From positions 496,001 through 560,000 of the forward strand of contig SMMW01000152.1 of the NCBI GenBank assembly GCA_004794655.1: a DNA stretch of 64,000 bases, read 5' to 3'. The notes below the pieces were generated by a model, which saw only the letters and a list, made by a program, of their open reading frames with translations, had not been told where the DNA came from and did not search any database. Positions 49,985 through 61,129 of the stretch are shown here, one piece after another. Position numbers and translations under genes: made by a program. The DNA comes from Marisa cornuarietis. Taxonomy: Eukaryota > Mollusca > Gastropoda > Architaenioglossa > Ampullariidae. Positions within the stretch are counted from its first letter, which is position 1. Each line of letters begins with the position of its first letter.

Positions 49985-51791
49985 ATGGTCAAAGCGGCTT
50001 CAGTTCTGATTTGTAAAAAAATGTCATCAAGTAGACTCGGGGTGGTGGTTCTTGCAACAGGTCTGCTCCTCCTCGTCTTCACGCCAAATCTTGGTATATA
50101 TATATATATATTTGTCTCTGTGTAAGGCAGTCTGTTTATCTGTATCTCTGTCTGTCTGTATCTCTGTCTAGCTGTATGTATAAATGTTTCTCTGTCTGCT
50201 ATTTTGTAAAATCTTCTATTCAGTTAATATACAGACCTCAACTCGCTTATTTTTTTGCAGTGGACTGTATCTCACTGGAAATAAAGGACAACCAGAACAA
50301 ATTCACCTTCCAGGCAGGGATGACATCAAACATCGAGTTTAACATTGTCAACGGTACATGCACGTGCGAGATCACTCTGTACCTGTACAAGAAGACAGTT
50401 TCTGGAGAGTCTAACCACAAATGTAAGCTTGTATTGACTCAAAACTGTAAAAAATACTCTGGTGACTGCAGCTGTGCTGCTGCCATTGTCAACACACGGC
50501 ACGGATATAAGATGTGGCGAACATTTCACGTGCAGGACACCGGCGACTGGATCTTTGAAGTGTGGGATACAGATGTGCGAAAGACTATCACCATAAGAGT
50601 CGAAGGTAAGGGATGATCTTATCCACCATTTCGTTTGTCATTCTTTCATGTCTTCAACGAGTGGATGAAGTAATGGGGGATAGTTGCGCGAACAGAAAGG
50701 AGAACAAGACAGGTACACAAGTCGTAAATATTAGAAAAAGTGGAAAAAGTTAATAAACATTTTTTAAAACAAACCCTGGTGGACGAGAAGAAATATTAAT
50801 ACTGTGGTGGCTCTAAAATGAATTTGAAATACAAATTAATAATTTTTTTTATTGAAGAACAAGTTCACTAACAGAGTCATTAGCACTGTTTTGCGTCTTA
50901 AAAAACTTATTCATCAGCCTAATTTGAAGAACTGAATTAATGAAAAGACTTTCTTAAACTGTTATATTTATTTCAAAAACTAAATTTACCCTAATAAATC
51001 ATTATTATTTGTTTGAAAGAATATTCTTTGATACACTTTATTTAAAACAAGAACCAAAATGGATATATTGAATTAGAAATAAATAGGCGAACCTTTTGAT
51101 ATTCTTATACTTTTACGATATTTGGGCTAGCATAAATTAATTTATGAATCTATTTCTAGAATGAAAGAATAGAGATTCCACTTGTTTTATTTAATTGTTC
51201 TTCAGTGTTTTACAATACAGAACAGTACACTACAGCTTTATTAATCCACAAGGGCAATTGCTTTTGTTTGAAATGAGTTAGACTGATTGCATTTTCTACA
51301 AATTGGAATGTTATCATCTGGTCCTGTCACCAACGACTCTGATGTAAAGAATCTACTTTCTTCTTTGAATGTTTCTAGTGTATTTTAGATGCAGCTTGTA
51401 ATGTCCCTGTATATTGCCTTTGCTTGGTATTCAACTTTGACTCGTCTTTTGTGGAAGCTAAAATATTCTACCATTGTTCTAGTTGAAAACCTTATCGCAT
51501 AATTTAGTCTGAGAGAGATTAAATAGTAATTTCTTTATTTCCTACCGGCTTTTATTTCTTTTTCACCCAAAGGCAACGGCACTTCCGAAGACAGCCTGTT
51601 TTCTGCCGAAAGTTTCGACAGTTTTTCTGTTCTCCGAAGCAATGAGTTCATTTTATTTTCCTTGTGTTTCAACGTCGTCTGCACTATTGCCATCACTGCT
51701 GTCGTCGTCACCCTCATCGTTCGTCGTCAGCGCAAATTCAGCAGTTTAAGACAGAATTATGGTACGTAGAGCAGAAAGTGTTTGCGAAAAC

Positions 51792-51827
<36 letters not shown>

Positions 51828-53131
51828 CGCACACACAAACTCAATTTATCAGTTGCTACGTCTTTGTATTCGCTTTTCAAATGCACATTCAAGTAAAACA
51901 CAAATACAAACACAAACACGAACACGATAAACACAGAAAAACAGAAAACAAAAAGCTAACAACAGCAACAATAACAACAGAGTCAAGATAAAGGAAAACC
52001 GTTTGAGATTCATTTTTTTCTCTAATTTGCTTCTTTTAAATCTTAGTCGCACAATCGTTTCTCGTCCTGTTTCCCAGATGCTGGTGATGACCACCTATAC
52101 GCCAATGACATTACAGTAAACGCGGTATCACATTGTCACACAGTAGGTGGGCAGACGGTTGGTGACTACTTGGCCCCTGTTTCAAGATCCAACGTCTACG
52201 TCACGTCTTACGGCAAGGAAACGGCTCTAGATGCGTCGGAAACCTTTCAGCTCGAAGTCACAGGTACACAAGTCTTTTTTGAACTGTCAAACATCCTTTC
52301 CTATCAGTTTTTTTTAAGAAAGTGTTTTACATTCTGTAAGAAGCATCTGCGGTCCCTTTGCTCTCGTTTTCGAGGTTAGAAGGTGAAAAGGAAACTGGAG
52401 ACGACGTTGCCATTGTCTACAGAGCAGACGATCGCCAGTTAAAATCTTGCCTGGTCCTGTGCCGGAAAAATGTCTTCTTTTCAAACAAGCAGACTGGTAG
52501 CTGATTTATTAGGGCGGTGGGATGCATAGACTGGGCTCCGCCTGTCACAGATTGTTTTAGACACGATGAACCCCCACAGTTCACTGCACATTGTTCACAG
52601 AAATAAGGCCATGAGAGTATAACTGTTGACCTTCGCGTAAGCGTCTTTTTATAATTGGGATGGATTTCTAAGTTTATGGGTTTAATTGGCTATGAGTGGT
52701 ATGTTTATCATCTACTGGTTGTAAACGCTACGTTTATGAGCTTAATGCAGACTTCTTGTGAAGTAAACGATTGGCGTAGTCTAGTACTTAAGCTGTAAAA
52801 GTCGAGTGTTCCTTTGGTGGCTGTGCATGCTACATTTACGAGTTTCGACAATGAAAGATGTGTTCTTGGTGTGTTTTCATCACTAGGTCGAAGACAGAGC
52901 TCAGCCAGTGAGGAACAGTGCGAACACATCAGTCGTGTTCAGGATTTAACGCCACCACCATCACCACCTCTTCCACCAGCACCACCACCACCACCGACAG
53001 CACGAGAAGACCATCAGCTAACAGCACTACAACGAGAAGCACTTCTTCCCCCTCCGCCACCTCTACCTCTGCTGCCGAACCACCCACACCCGCGACTCGG
53101 CAAAAATACGTTTGCGGTACAAATAAACTGA
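49985..53131 (+). CDS. R5: Ig-like transmembrane receptor with YAND, YLAP and polyproline tail (5 exons)
   Basis: Exons: 49985-50093, 50261-50605, 51573-51761, 52078-52263, 52887-53131; all phase 1, total 1074 nt, 357 residues. A second in-frame Met at 50021 (MSSSRLGVVVLATGLLLLV) gives the better signal peptide. The Ig-like domain has DCISLEIKD, KCKLVLTQNC, DCSC and DTGDWIFEVWDT. The stalk is short; the helix is about 177-201 (starts FILFSLCFNVVC), followed by RRQRK. The tail has LYANDI (pYxN, Grb2-type), DYLAPV (YxxP) and VYVTSY, then a last exon rich in proline (TPPPSPPLPPAPPPPP), a likely SH3/WW/EVH1 ligand. AATAAA at 53122-53127 overlaps the end of the reading frame, so the last exon or its frame is less certain than the first four. 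Confidence 0.78.
51796..51824. repeat. (CA)n microsatellite
   Basis: Starts 35 nt after the R5 membrane-exon donor. Confidence 0.9.
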
Positions 53132-53249
53132 TCCACAAAAAAGAAGAATGTATTATTTGCTTTGGTGCCATTTTGGAAATACATAACTAGTCCAACCTGC
53201 ATACATACAGGTTTCGCAAGATTGACTTTTGACCAAACGATCTTGGTTT

Positions 53250-53365
53250 TGAAGCTCAGTTTGGGATCAGTGATTAGAAATCTTCCTCTACCATCCTGCC
53301 CACCCAGCAGTAAACAGGTACCTGTTTGATCAGAGAAGCTAAAATGGGCTGCAAGGGTTCGCGTC
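53250..53365 (+). mobile_element. SINE fragment, same body as 3152-3330
   Basis: Contains cctgcccacccagcagtaaa and aggtacctgtttgatcagag, matching the other copy. The tRNA-like head is decayed. Confidence 0.5.
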
Positions 53366-53459
53366 CTGTAATGTCTCCTCTGTGTTTGTTTCTTTCTTTC
53401 AGAATTCAGTTGACTTGTTTGCTCTCTTGTGTTTTTGTGATATTTTTCAAACTCTTTTG

Positions 53460-53720
53460 GTAACGTTCCTTGAATGTTTTTATGCCATTTCTGTAAATGT
53501 TTTTATGCCATTTCTAGAAATATTATAGTGATGTTTGCCGAAGGGTTTTAGTGTTTCCGTGAAGTGTTTTAGAGACATTTCTAGAAGTGCTTTAGTGAGG
53601 TTTCACAAAATGTTTTAGTGATGTTCCTCGAAGTGTTTTAGTAATATTTTCTGAAGTGTTTTGGTGACGTTTCTTGAAATACTTTAGTGATGATTCCCGG
53701 AGTTATTGGAGCCATTTTAA
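53460..53720. repeat. Degenerate ~30-bp minisatellite
   Basis: Irregular units like gtgttttagtgatgtttctt recur about nine times, just after R5. Confidence 0.7.
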
Positions 53721-54184
53721 GTAGTGTATTATGACTTTACCTGCTTGGTATTTCTATCTGTCATTTGTACAGCAGAAAACTGAACCCTCGGTGTCATTTT
53801 GAAAATTTATTGTTTGCACGTTAAAAGTAATACACTGTAAAATCTTACTCTGATCAGCAAAAGAAGGGAACATACATTAAATTTAATCAACGATTTCAGT
53901 CATTCGCAAGCCTTTTGTGTTAAAATTCTTGCACTACTCATTCTCATCTCAGATTCAGAAATTATACCGCGAGAGTAGATACTTAATCATGACGAGGATG
54001 ATAACGAGGATGACAATAATGCTGCTGATGATGATGAATTTCAAACGAAACCGACTATATGGTCACAGACTAAAATATCGTTTTAGAGACCAGACTTTCT
54101 ACTCATCAAAGGAACATGTGATAGTCCTTCGCAAAAGCTCTTTCAAACATCCTTCCGCGTTCGTTTCATTTCGCAAAACGGAAG

Positions 54185-54263
<79 letters not shown>
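54185..54263. repeat. (CA)n microsatellite
   Basis: About 39 units, between R5 and R6. Confidence 0.95.
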
Positions 54264-54265
<2 letters not shown>

Positions 54266-54419
54266 CACCAACAAAAAATTCAATAGATTCTGCTCTTTCT
54301 CTCTCTTACTCTGCCGACGGCTTTTTCTCCACCCATGAAACTGAATACAATAGAACTTAGCTATCCCAACAACTTCCTGCATCTTAGTTTTCGCTATCAC
54401 AGGGTTTTCCTGTTCTGCT

Positions 54420-54545
54420 ATTAAAAGCCATGGAAAACTAAAGTCGCAACCAGGTCCTGGTATTCGAATCCATGGTTTCTGCTGTAACCATTTGTAGTTT
54501 TTAATGCCCTGGTCTGCTGCATGAGCCGTTAGTTCTTGCATTAAC
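54420..54545 (-). mobile_element. Possible tRNA-derived SINE, minus strand
   Basis: Minus strand has ggctcatgcagcagaccagg and a box B-like ggattcgaataccagg. The cloverleaf is not convincing. Confidence 0.3.
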
Positions 54546-55076
54546 AAAAAAGAGGTTTGGAAGACAATCTATTCCAGCTATCAGATCGGTAGTTCTTTCT
54601 ATACGAATGGAGAAAAAAATTTGAAGTGAAACATGAACATTGGCGTAAAGAGGAGTGTGGTGTATCAACCACACACAAAGAACACCAGAAGGGTGTCTCG
54701 CATATTTCATGTGCTGCATTCAACACCATCAAAATAAAATGCTTTGCAAAGACAGAGAACCTGGAAAATCAGGTTTTTTATGGCACTTTGACCTTAAGAT
54801 AAACGTTCCCTCCACCACCTAATCAACTTTTCCTCTGCCACTTCCTCAACTGTTTCTCATATCAGTGAATAATAATACAGTCATAGACATATCCACAGGA
54901 AGTCACGGATAGTTCACGGATAGTCACAGACAGTCACATACAGCCAATGATCCAGACCAGGGATTGACATAGATGCAGATAAAGACAGCCGCAGATAGCC
55001 ATCCACAACCAGACACAGGTACAGGTATAGACGGAAAATGAGACAAATACAGACATCCCAGAAAGAGAGAGAGAGC

Positions 55077-55132
<56 letters not shown>
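55077..55132. repeat. (CA)n microsatellite
   Basis: About 28 units, 3' of R6. Confidence 0.95.
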
Positions 55133-55134
<2 letters not shown>

Positions 55135-55438
55135 TACAGCCAGACAGACACACCCAGACACATCCAGACCTATACACACCCACAGACTCTGCCATTCTCA
55201 GTACCTTTCATCTCTGGTGTTCAGGTCCACTCAGCTGCAGTTTTCCAACTGGTCTTTACAGTCTAGCACTGTTATCCAACCCCCCACCATGTTGTTATAC
55301 CCCGTTGATTTTATTATGCTTTGAATTATTACAGTGAAGATCATAACACGGGACGCCGATTTCAGAAACACGCTAGCTGTTTCCATGTTATACGCGAGAC
55401 AATTTTAGAAGTAACAGTTGGAGTAGTTTTCAAGTTTT

Positions 55439-58400
55439 TTAAGGGGACCCAGCAGCCCCACCAGTGCTTTTGCTGACATTTGTCAACTCGGGTACAGGCT
55501 GGGGGGTCAAGTACAAGCCGTGGTCATCGTGCATCTGCACCTTGTGCTTAGCCGGGGGCTTCTGGGTGTCGTTGGGTTGCTTATGGACAGCTTCGAATGG
55601 GATGCGCCTTTCTGCAAAGAGAAGATTACCATGTTCAGTCCAACGATTTCTTTGTTAGTTAAGTCTCTTAAGGCAAGTCACACAATGCAAAACACATCTC
55701 CGATCCATCTTCAAAAGACAAATATAAAGAAAATGATTCTATTCATTCTGTAGTGAGTCTAGAAAATACTTCAGAAAAATGGATGTACTGTAAATATATA
55801 TGTGAAACAGTCTTTTTTTGCTTCTTCTTCCTCAAGGATTTCTTTGTTACAAAATCTGGACAGTTACAATGCTATGTGTGATATTTATGATTATCTTCAA
55901 GATTGTAAGCATGCATCAGCACACAGAGAAGAAGATCATGCAATGAGAGTTTTCTTTTTGGTTTTCTGTTTTTGGGTTTGCCCGACTTTCGGCCTTTTTG
56001 ATCGTAATCAGAGAAGTGAGCTAAAGTACGAGTGGTACCTGCGACAGACAGCTGTCCATAGCAGTGGTAAGTGTCATTGGAGCACTCGGCATAAGTGTGT
56101 TCCTCGCTGCTCTCCGCCTTTTTATTGAAACCTTTAACCAAAGATCGCACCGAGGGACCGGTGTATGTAACCGACTCCGAAACAAATCTTAAGTTGTCGC
56201 CCCTTGTTCCAGATGTCCTGAGGGCAGCACCATCGTCACGGAGTCCTCGACAGACTCTCTCTAAAACTTGAAGAAAATAAATAAATAAATAATAATTAAC
56301 GAATGATTTATACAACGCATAATCACGCTCAAGAAGAAGCATGATCTCAGCGATTAATAAATGGACAGAATACGAAATACGGAATAAGAAGAAACTTTGC
56401 AGACAAACATAGAAGACACAAAGAGCAATCAGGGAACAAACTATAATAATTTATTAGTTTGTATGAAAGTTTTTATTGAAAATGTAGTGTAACGGTGTGC
56501 AAGTAGAACAATGTGAATAATAAATTTTTCAGTTAGATTTCTTTCATGAAAACAGTGTAACAACAATTTTATTGTGTTGTGTTTAAACAATGCTGCTAAC
56601 TGAAACTGAGCTTTTCTAGAGGTGGGAAAGGAGAGATAATTTATTAGATGTGGATTTTCTCAGAAAGTAGAACGATAATCTGTTTTCAAAAATAAGAATT
56701 TATTTGCCAAGTGACATCGGACTCATTCGCCTCATTCATGACACTCACCAGTCACGCACTTGTTGACTTCACTAAATGCACTACTTCATGTATTCTTGTG
56801 TAAAACAATGTTGCATATACATAAAGGGGATGCATCAATGTTGCTTTTACAGAAAAGGGATGCAAAATACTCCTTTAATATAATATAATATAATGAAACA
56901 TGCAAATGTATTTAAAAAAAGAATATAATGTTTACGCTTTAAAAAAAGACTGCAAGCGTAACCCACAAAACTGCGATTATTTTAGAGAATTTTGTACTTA
57001 AAATCAAGTAATCCCTTTCCAAATAAAATTGCTAATTGCTAATCGGCCAATAGAAGCATTTGTAAACTTGAGGCAGCCAATGAATGTGCTTTAAATATCG
57101 TAGTGAGCTTAATAAACGTTTAAAAAAAGTCTTCAGCACACCAACCTGTGTAAAACTGTCGAATCCTTTGACATCTGTGTGGATAACGCCTGATGATAAA
57201 CAGCATGCCGAGAACAGAACTGATGATGATGATGAGAAGGCAGACGACCACAGATATGATAGCGATTTTTGTAGAGTTGTCTGTCCGGAAATAAAGAATA
57301 CTGATGTTGCTTATCATGGTTAAATTGATCGAATAGCTTAAAGTTTTGTCTTCAATAACTCTTTATCTCTGTAGCAGAGTTGTGTGTTACAGTATAGGTA
57401 AAGTTTTCTTATCTTTCTACCTGTGCTTTCAAAGATGGACTATTGAAGCTTTTGTAATTCTTTTTTTACAAGTATCTTTTTGATTGACTTCAAAGGATCC
57501 AGAATACCGCTGCTTGCCTCATTTGCAGACCATCTAGATGTGGACATATATCAACTATCGTAGGCTCTCTTCACTGGCTGCCAGTTGTGGACCGTATAAA
57601 CTACAAACATTCCACTTTAACTTACTCAGCCGTTTCTGGAACTGATCCTCCTTACCTCTCCTAACTATCATTTATACGCCCGCATGACTTCTTCGCTCAT
57701 CTTCTGACACCAAGCTTCTGCGAGTCCCAGTAAAACAAAGGCTATGGACAGAGGTCTTTCTCAAACCAAGCCCCATAATCTTGGAACGGGTTACCCATCA
57801 GCCTTCGTCACTCTGATTCTTTAACCACCTTTAAGTGTAAACTTAAGACACATCTTTTCAGAAGGACGACTTACTTCACTGTAACCTTGTCCTGACCATA
57901 AGCCTGTATAAGATGTGTCTGTATTTACTTTGTGTATGCGTTGGTGTATATTGTAGAAGTGATCGTATCTGCTATATGCAAATATGGGTACATACTGGTT
58001 AGTCTATATATGTGATTTATGTAAAGAGCTTTGAGAAAATTTCTGGAAAGGCGCTATGCAAATCCTCATTATTATTACAATGAAGGGAATACTTCCCGTG
58101 GTGTTAGCCACATTGACAACACTATTCCTTGTATTGCCTAAGGTCAAATGTAATGTAATTTATTCGATTTAAAGAAACAACTCAGGAAGACCTGCGAGAT
58201 AACACGGGCCTAATTACTCACAATACAGTATAATGAAACATTGCAATGACACCATTTGTCACCAAGTTTACTAACCTACCAGTTTCTGAAAACATACTCT
58301 CACCACCTAGCAGTAGTAGGCCTGATACATCAGGCAGGATGGAGGAAGAAAAATATTATTACAAACTTTCTTTGCCATTTAAAGGGCACAACAACCAACT

Positions 58401-60420
58401 TACTGTCCCCTGCCTCGACAAACAAACTTTGATTTAGGACCTTTGCAATTTTCATATTTTATCAAAAAGGAAAACAAGTACTTTAATTTTCCTATTTTAG
58501 AGAAAACTATAAATATGATGTAGAAAAATGTTGAACGTATTGATTGATTTAATGTAAATCCATAGTTGTTATAATACAATGGGGGCTTACCTATAACAGT
58601 AAGGAAATAGAGTTTCATAAGAAAACTGAATGCTACCAGAACAACAATTGACATTTGATTTATCAACATTTACGTTTGAAAACAAAAATAAATAAAAAAA
58701 TAAAAAAATAAAAAAATCCAAACAATAAAATGTAAGTAAAAATGGTGCACTTCCTTGAAAAACTAGTATCTCACAATTCGATGACACAACCAAAACTAGC
58801 ATTATGAAATCATCTTTCTCGTGGATGCATTAAGAGATACTTTCATATCAAGTGGATGAAACTAGTCATCAAATAGTTTCGCATCGTGAGACACAAGCTT
58901 CCGCAATCGAGACAATTTCGCTTAATATTCTTAAAAACAGCTCTGCCATCTTGCACACTTTAGCTCACTTTCACATGCCTAACATTCAACATAGAGGTAT
59001 ACTCATATAAAATTTACATAAAATGATTGATACGACGAAAATAACAAGTAGACAAATTCTGACAGAATGGGTAGTGAAGAAGAGAACGAGAAGAACGACG
59101 ACGACGACAAAGACGAAGACGAAGAAGAAGAAGAAGCAGAAGAAGAAGAAGAAGAAGAAGAAGAGTAAAGATGATAAAGTTGAAAGGAGCTTCTTATTCT
59201 GTGTTCTTTTCTTTTAATTTTGCTCATTAACCTTTCGGTCTCTTCTCTTGTCTATTTCTTTCTTTCATCTTTTATTTCTCCTACTGACATTGATAACTAA
59301 GTGTACCTGTGACAGAAATTTGTATAGAGACTTGAACTGTGTCTTTGTCATCAACCCAGACATGAAAGGACCATTGGCCATCATCTTTCACAGCGAACGT
59401 CTTACTCAGGCTGAAGTTGCCTCTCACCTCCTCCAGACATCGACAAAGTTTGTACCTGCTCGTGCAGCTGAGATGTGACTGCTTGATAAGACATTGTCTC
59501 TTGAAAACAGTTCCCTGTTTATGCTGAACGACCACCTTTATGGTCTGAGCTTTTGTAACAGGTCTGGCCAAGAAGAAGTTGATTTCCTCGGTTTTGCCAG
59601 CGTGAAAACTGTAGCTTGTTTTGTCGTCTTTGAATCTCAGACCTGGTTGACACTCTGTTTACGGTAAAGTGTGACAAGAAAAGTAATTGATCAAATTAAT
59701 TGAACCCATAGAAAATAATGAATAGATTACTTAAAATATGGTAGAACTATGGTATTGGTAGCTCTGGTGTATGAATTTTCACAATAAGAACTTGATGTCA
59801 TTGATACCCTACTCCGGTACTGGAACCACTAAGTTCCGCTGTAAGGAACTAAAAACAAATTATTAAACCATGAAAATCGAATTCACAATTAAAAGATGGT
59901 GAGCAGTTCCAAAATTTCTACGAGGGCAGCATTTGCGCTAACAAATTTTCTGGTTTGACTAAAGAAAGAAATGACACTTGTTTAAATAACTTAAACTTTT
60001 GTTTTATTCAGCGGCTAATTATAAAGTAATTGCTGTTTATCTTCTTTTATAATACGCTTAAATATTTTATGAATACTTATGTGTTATAAAATGTTAAAAG
60101 TTACTATGCACATTCGGTTTTCAGGATTCGTGTATGCTGAAAAGATATACGAGTTATTCCTATATGAAAAGTTGAAATATTGCCACCGTTACCGGAGTAT
60201 TAGCCACTGGTGAAATTGTCGTTTTAGAAAGAGGCAGACATTTTGATACCGAGGTTTGATTGTTTATTTTATGGTATCTATTGGTAATAAACAATAAAGA
60301 TCACTTGTAAAGCCTATTTTATTAACAAAGTAAAATCTTTAGCGCTCTATAGAGGACAGATTAACAGACATAAATTTGCAGCATACAAAAAAGAGCTCTG
60401 CATACAGTTTCACACACACA

Positions 60421-60468
<48 letters not shown>

Positions 60469-60660
60469 CGCTTCCTACAAAGTCACATCCACACAGACAA
60501 ACACACATGAACTCACATCATACACAGACACACTACACACAGACACACCCTACACACAGACTTATTCAGAAGGAAGGAGGATATGTTTACCTGTCGTTCG
60601 TAGAAAAATCAAGAATGACGGCAGAAAAACAAGGTGAGAAAAGGCCGGCGAGCGGTGCAT
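55439..60660 (-). CDS. R6: Ig-like transmembrane receptor with YLTP tail (5 exons)
   Basis: Exons: 60660-60591, 59654-59307, 57280-57146, 56260-56039, 55611-55439; all phase 1, total 948 nt, 315 residues. Signal peptide MHRSPAFSHLVFLPSFLIFL. The Ig-like domain (about 24-139) has ECQPGLRF, QCLIKQSHLSC, LCRC and DDGQWSFHVWVD. There is almost no stalk before the helix at about 144-169 (starts IAIISVVVCLLIIII), then IIRRYPHRCQR. Tail tyrosines: TYTGP, TYAEC, TYHCY and LYLTPQPV, the last matching the YLTP motifs of R1. Minus-strand AATAAA at 55315-55310, about 125 nt after the stop. Convergent with R5. Confidence 0.8.
57481..58078 (+). mobile_element. LINE 3' end relic (L2/CR1-like)
   Basis: Encodes GSLHWLPVVDRINYK and a degraded C-terminus with stops, then a 3' tail ending aaggcgctatgcaaatcctc and ATT repeats, the usual ending of this group. 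It lies in the R6 intron between Ig and membrane exons, antisense to R6. Confidence 0.75.
59093..59167. repeat. (ACG)n(GAA)n purine-rich run
   Basis: Imperfect trinucleotides, R6 intron. Confidence 0.9.
60412..60468. repeat. (CA)n microsatellite
   Basis: About 26 units, R6 intron 1. Confidence 0.95.
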
Positions 60661-60839
60661 GACAGGGTCCATCCCTCACTCACCTCACTGCTCACTCGGT
60701 TATTCACAGGACGACATGAATGTTACAAGTCCTCGTTGTCCCGTATCAGCGACTATTCTTCTGTTTTCGTGGTTTTCTCCCCGCGCCCTGCTGGCCTGTC
60801 TTGAGGTGTGTGCTTTACGGAAGAGGGGAAAACACGTGA

Positions 60840-60965
60840 CGTCAGGCGACATTTGACCTCCTGTAACCCCAACCGTCTCGCGCGCCTCGAGGCCTTGACC
60901 CCGCGCGATGTCCGCGGCGCTTGGCGTCACTCGACGTCTGCTCGTAGAGTCTTTCAGGTTTCTTG
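60840..60965 (-). promoter_or_regulatory. CpG-dense stretch upstream of R6
   Basis: Far richer in CpG than the rest of the window (ctcgcgcgcctcgag, ccgcgcgatgtccgcggcgc), starting about 180 nt before the R6 start codon. A promoter or 5' UTR role is inferred from position only. Confidence 0.35.
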
Positions 60966-61033
60966 ATTCTGGGAGAGGAAACCTCCCTTTTCCTCCCAAC
61001 CCGGTACTGACAGTTTTTGGGGAGTTTGTACCT

Positions 61034-61103
61034 GTAATGGTAAGAGTTATCCCGGTAGTGATAAGAGTTATCCCGGTAGTGATAAGAGTTATCCCGGTAG
61101 GGA
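61034..61103. repeat. 21-bp tandem repeat, three units
   Basis: gataagagttatcccggtagt type unit upstream of R6. Confidence 0.85.
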
Positions 61104-61129
61104 CATCCGGGGCTTAATGTATATTTCAG

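Noticed and set aside
1958..60660. Tails carry classical ITIM or ITAM motifs
   Set aside because: Most tyrosines have Pro, Asn or Thr at the +3 or +2 position; only isolated YxxV/L/I (YDAV, YESV, YEEI, YGQL) occur and none has proper ITAM spacing.
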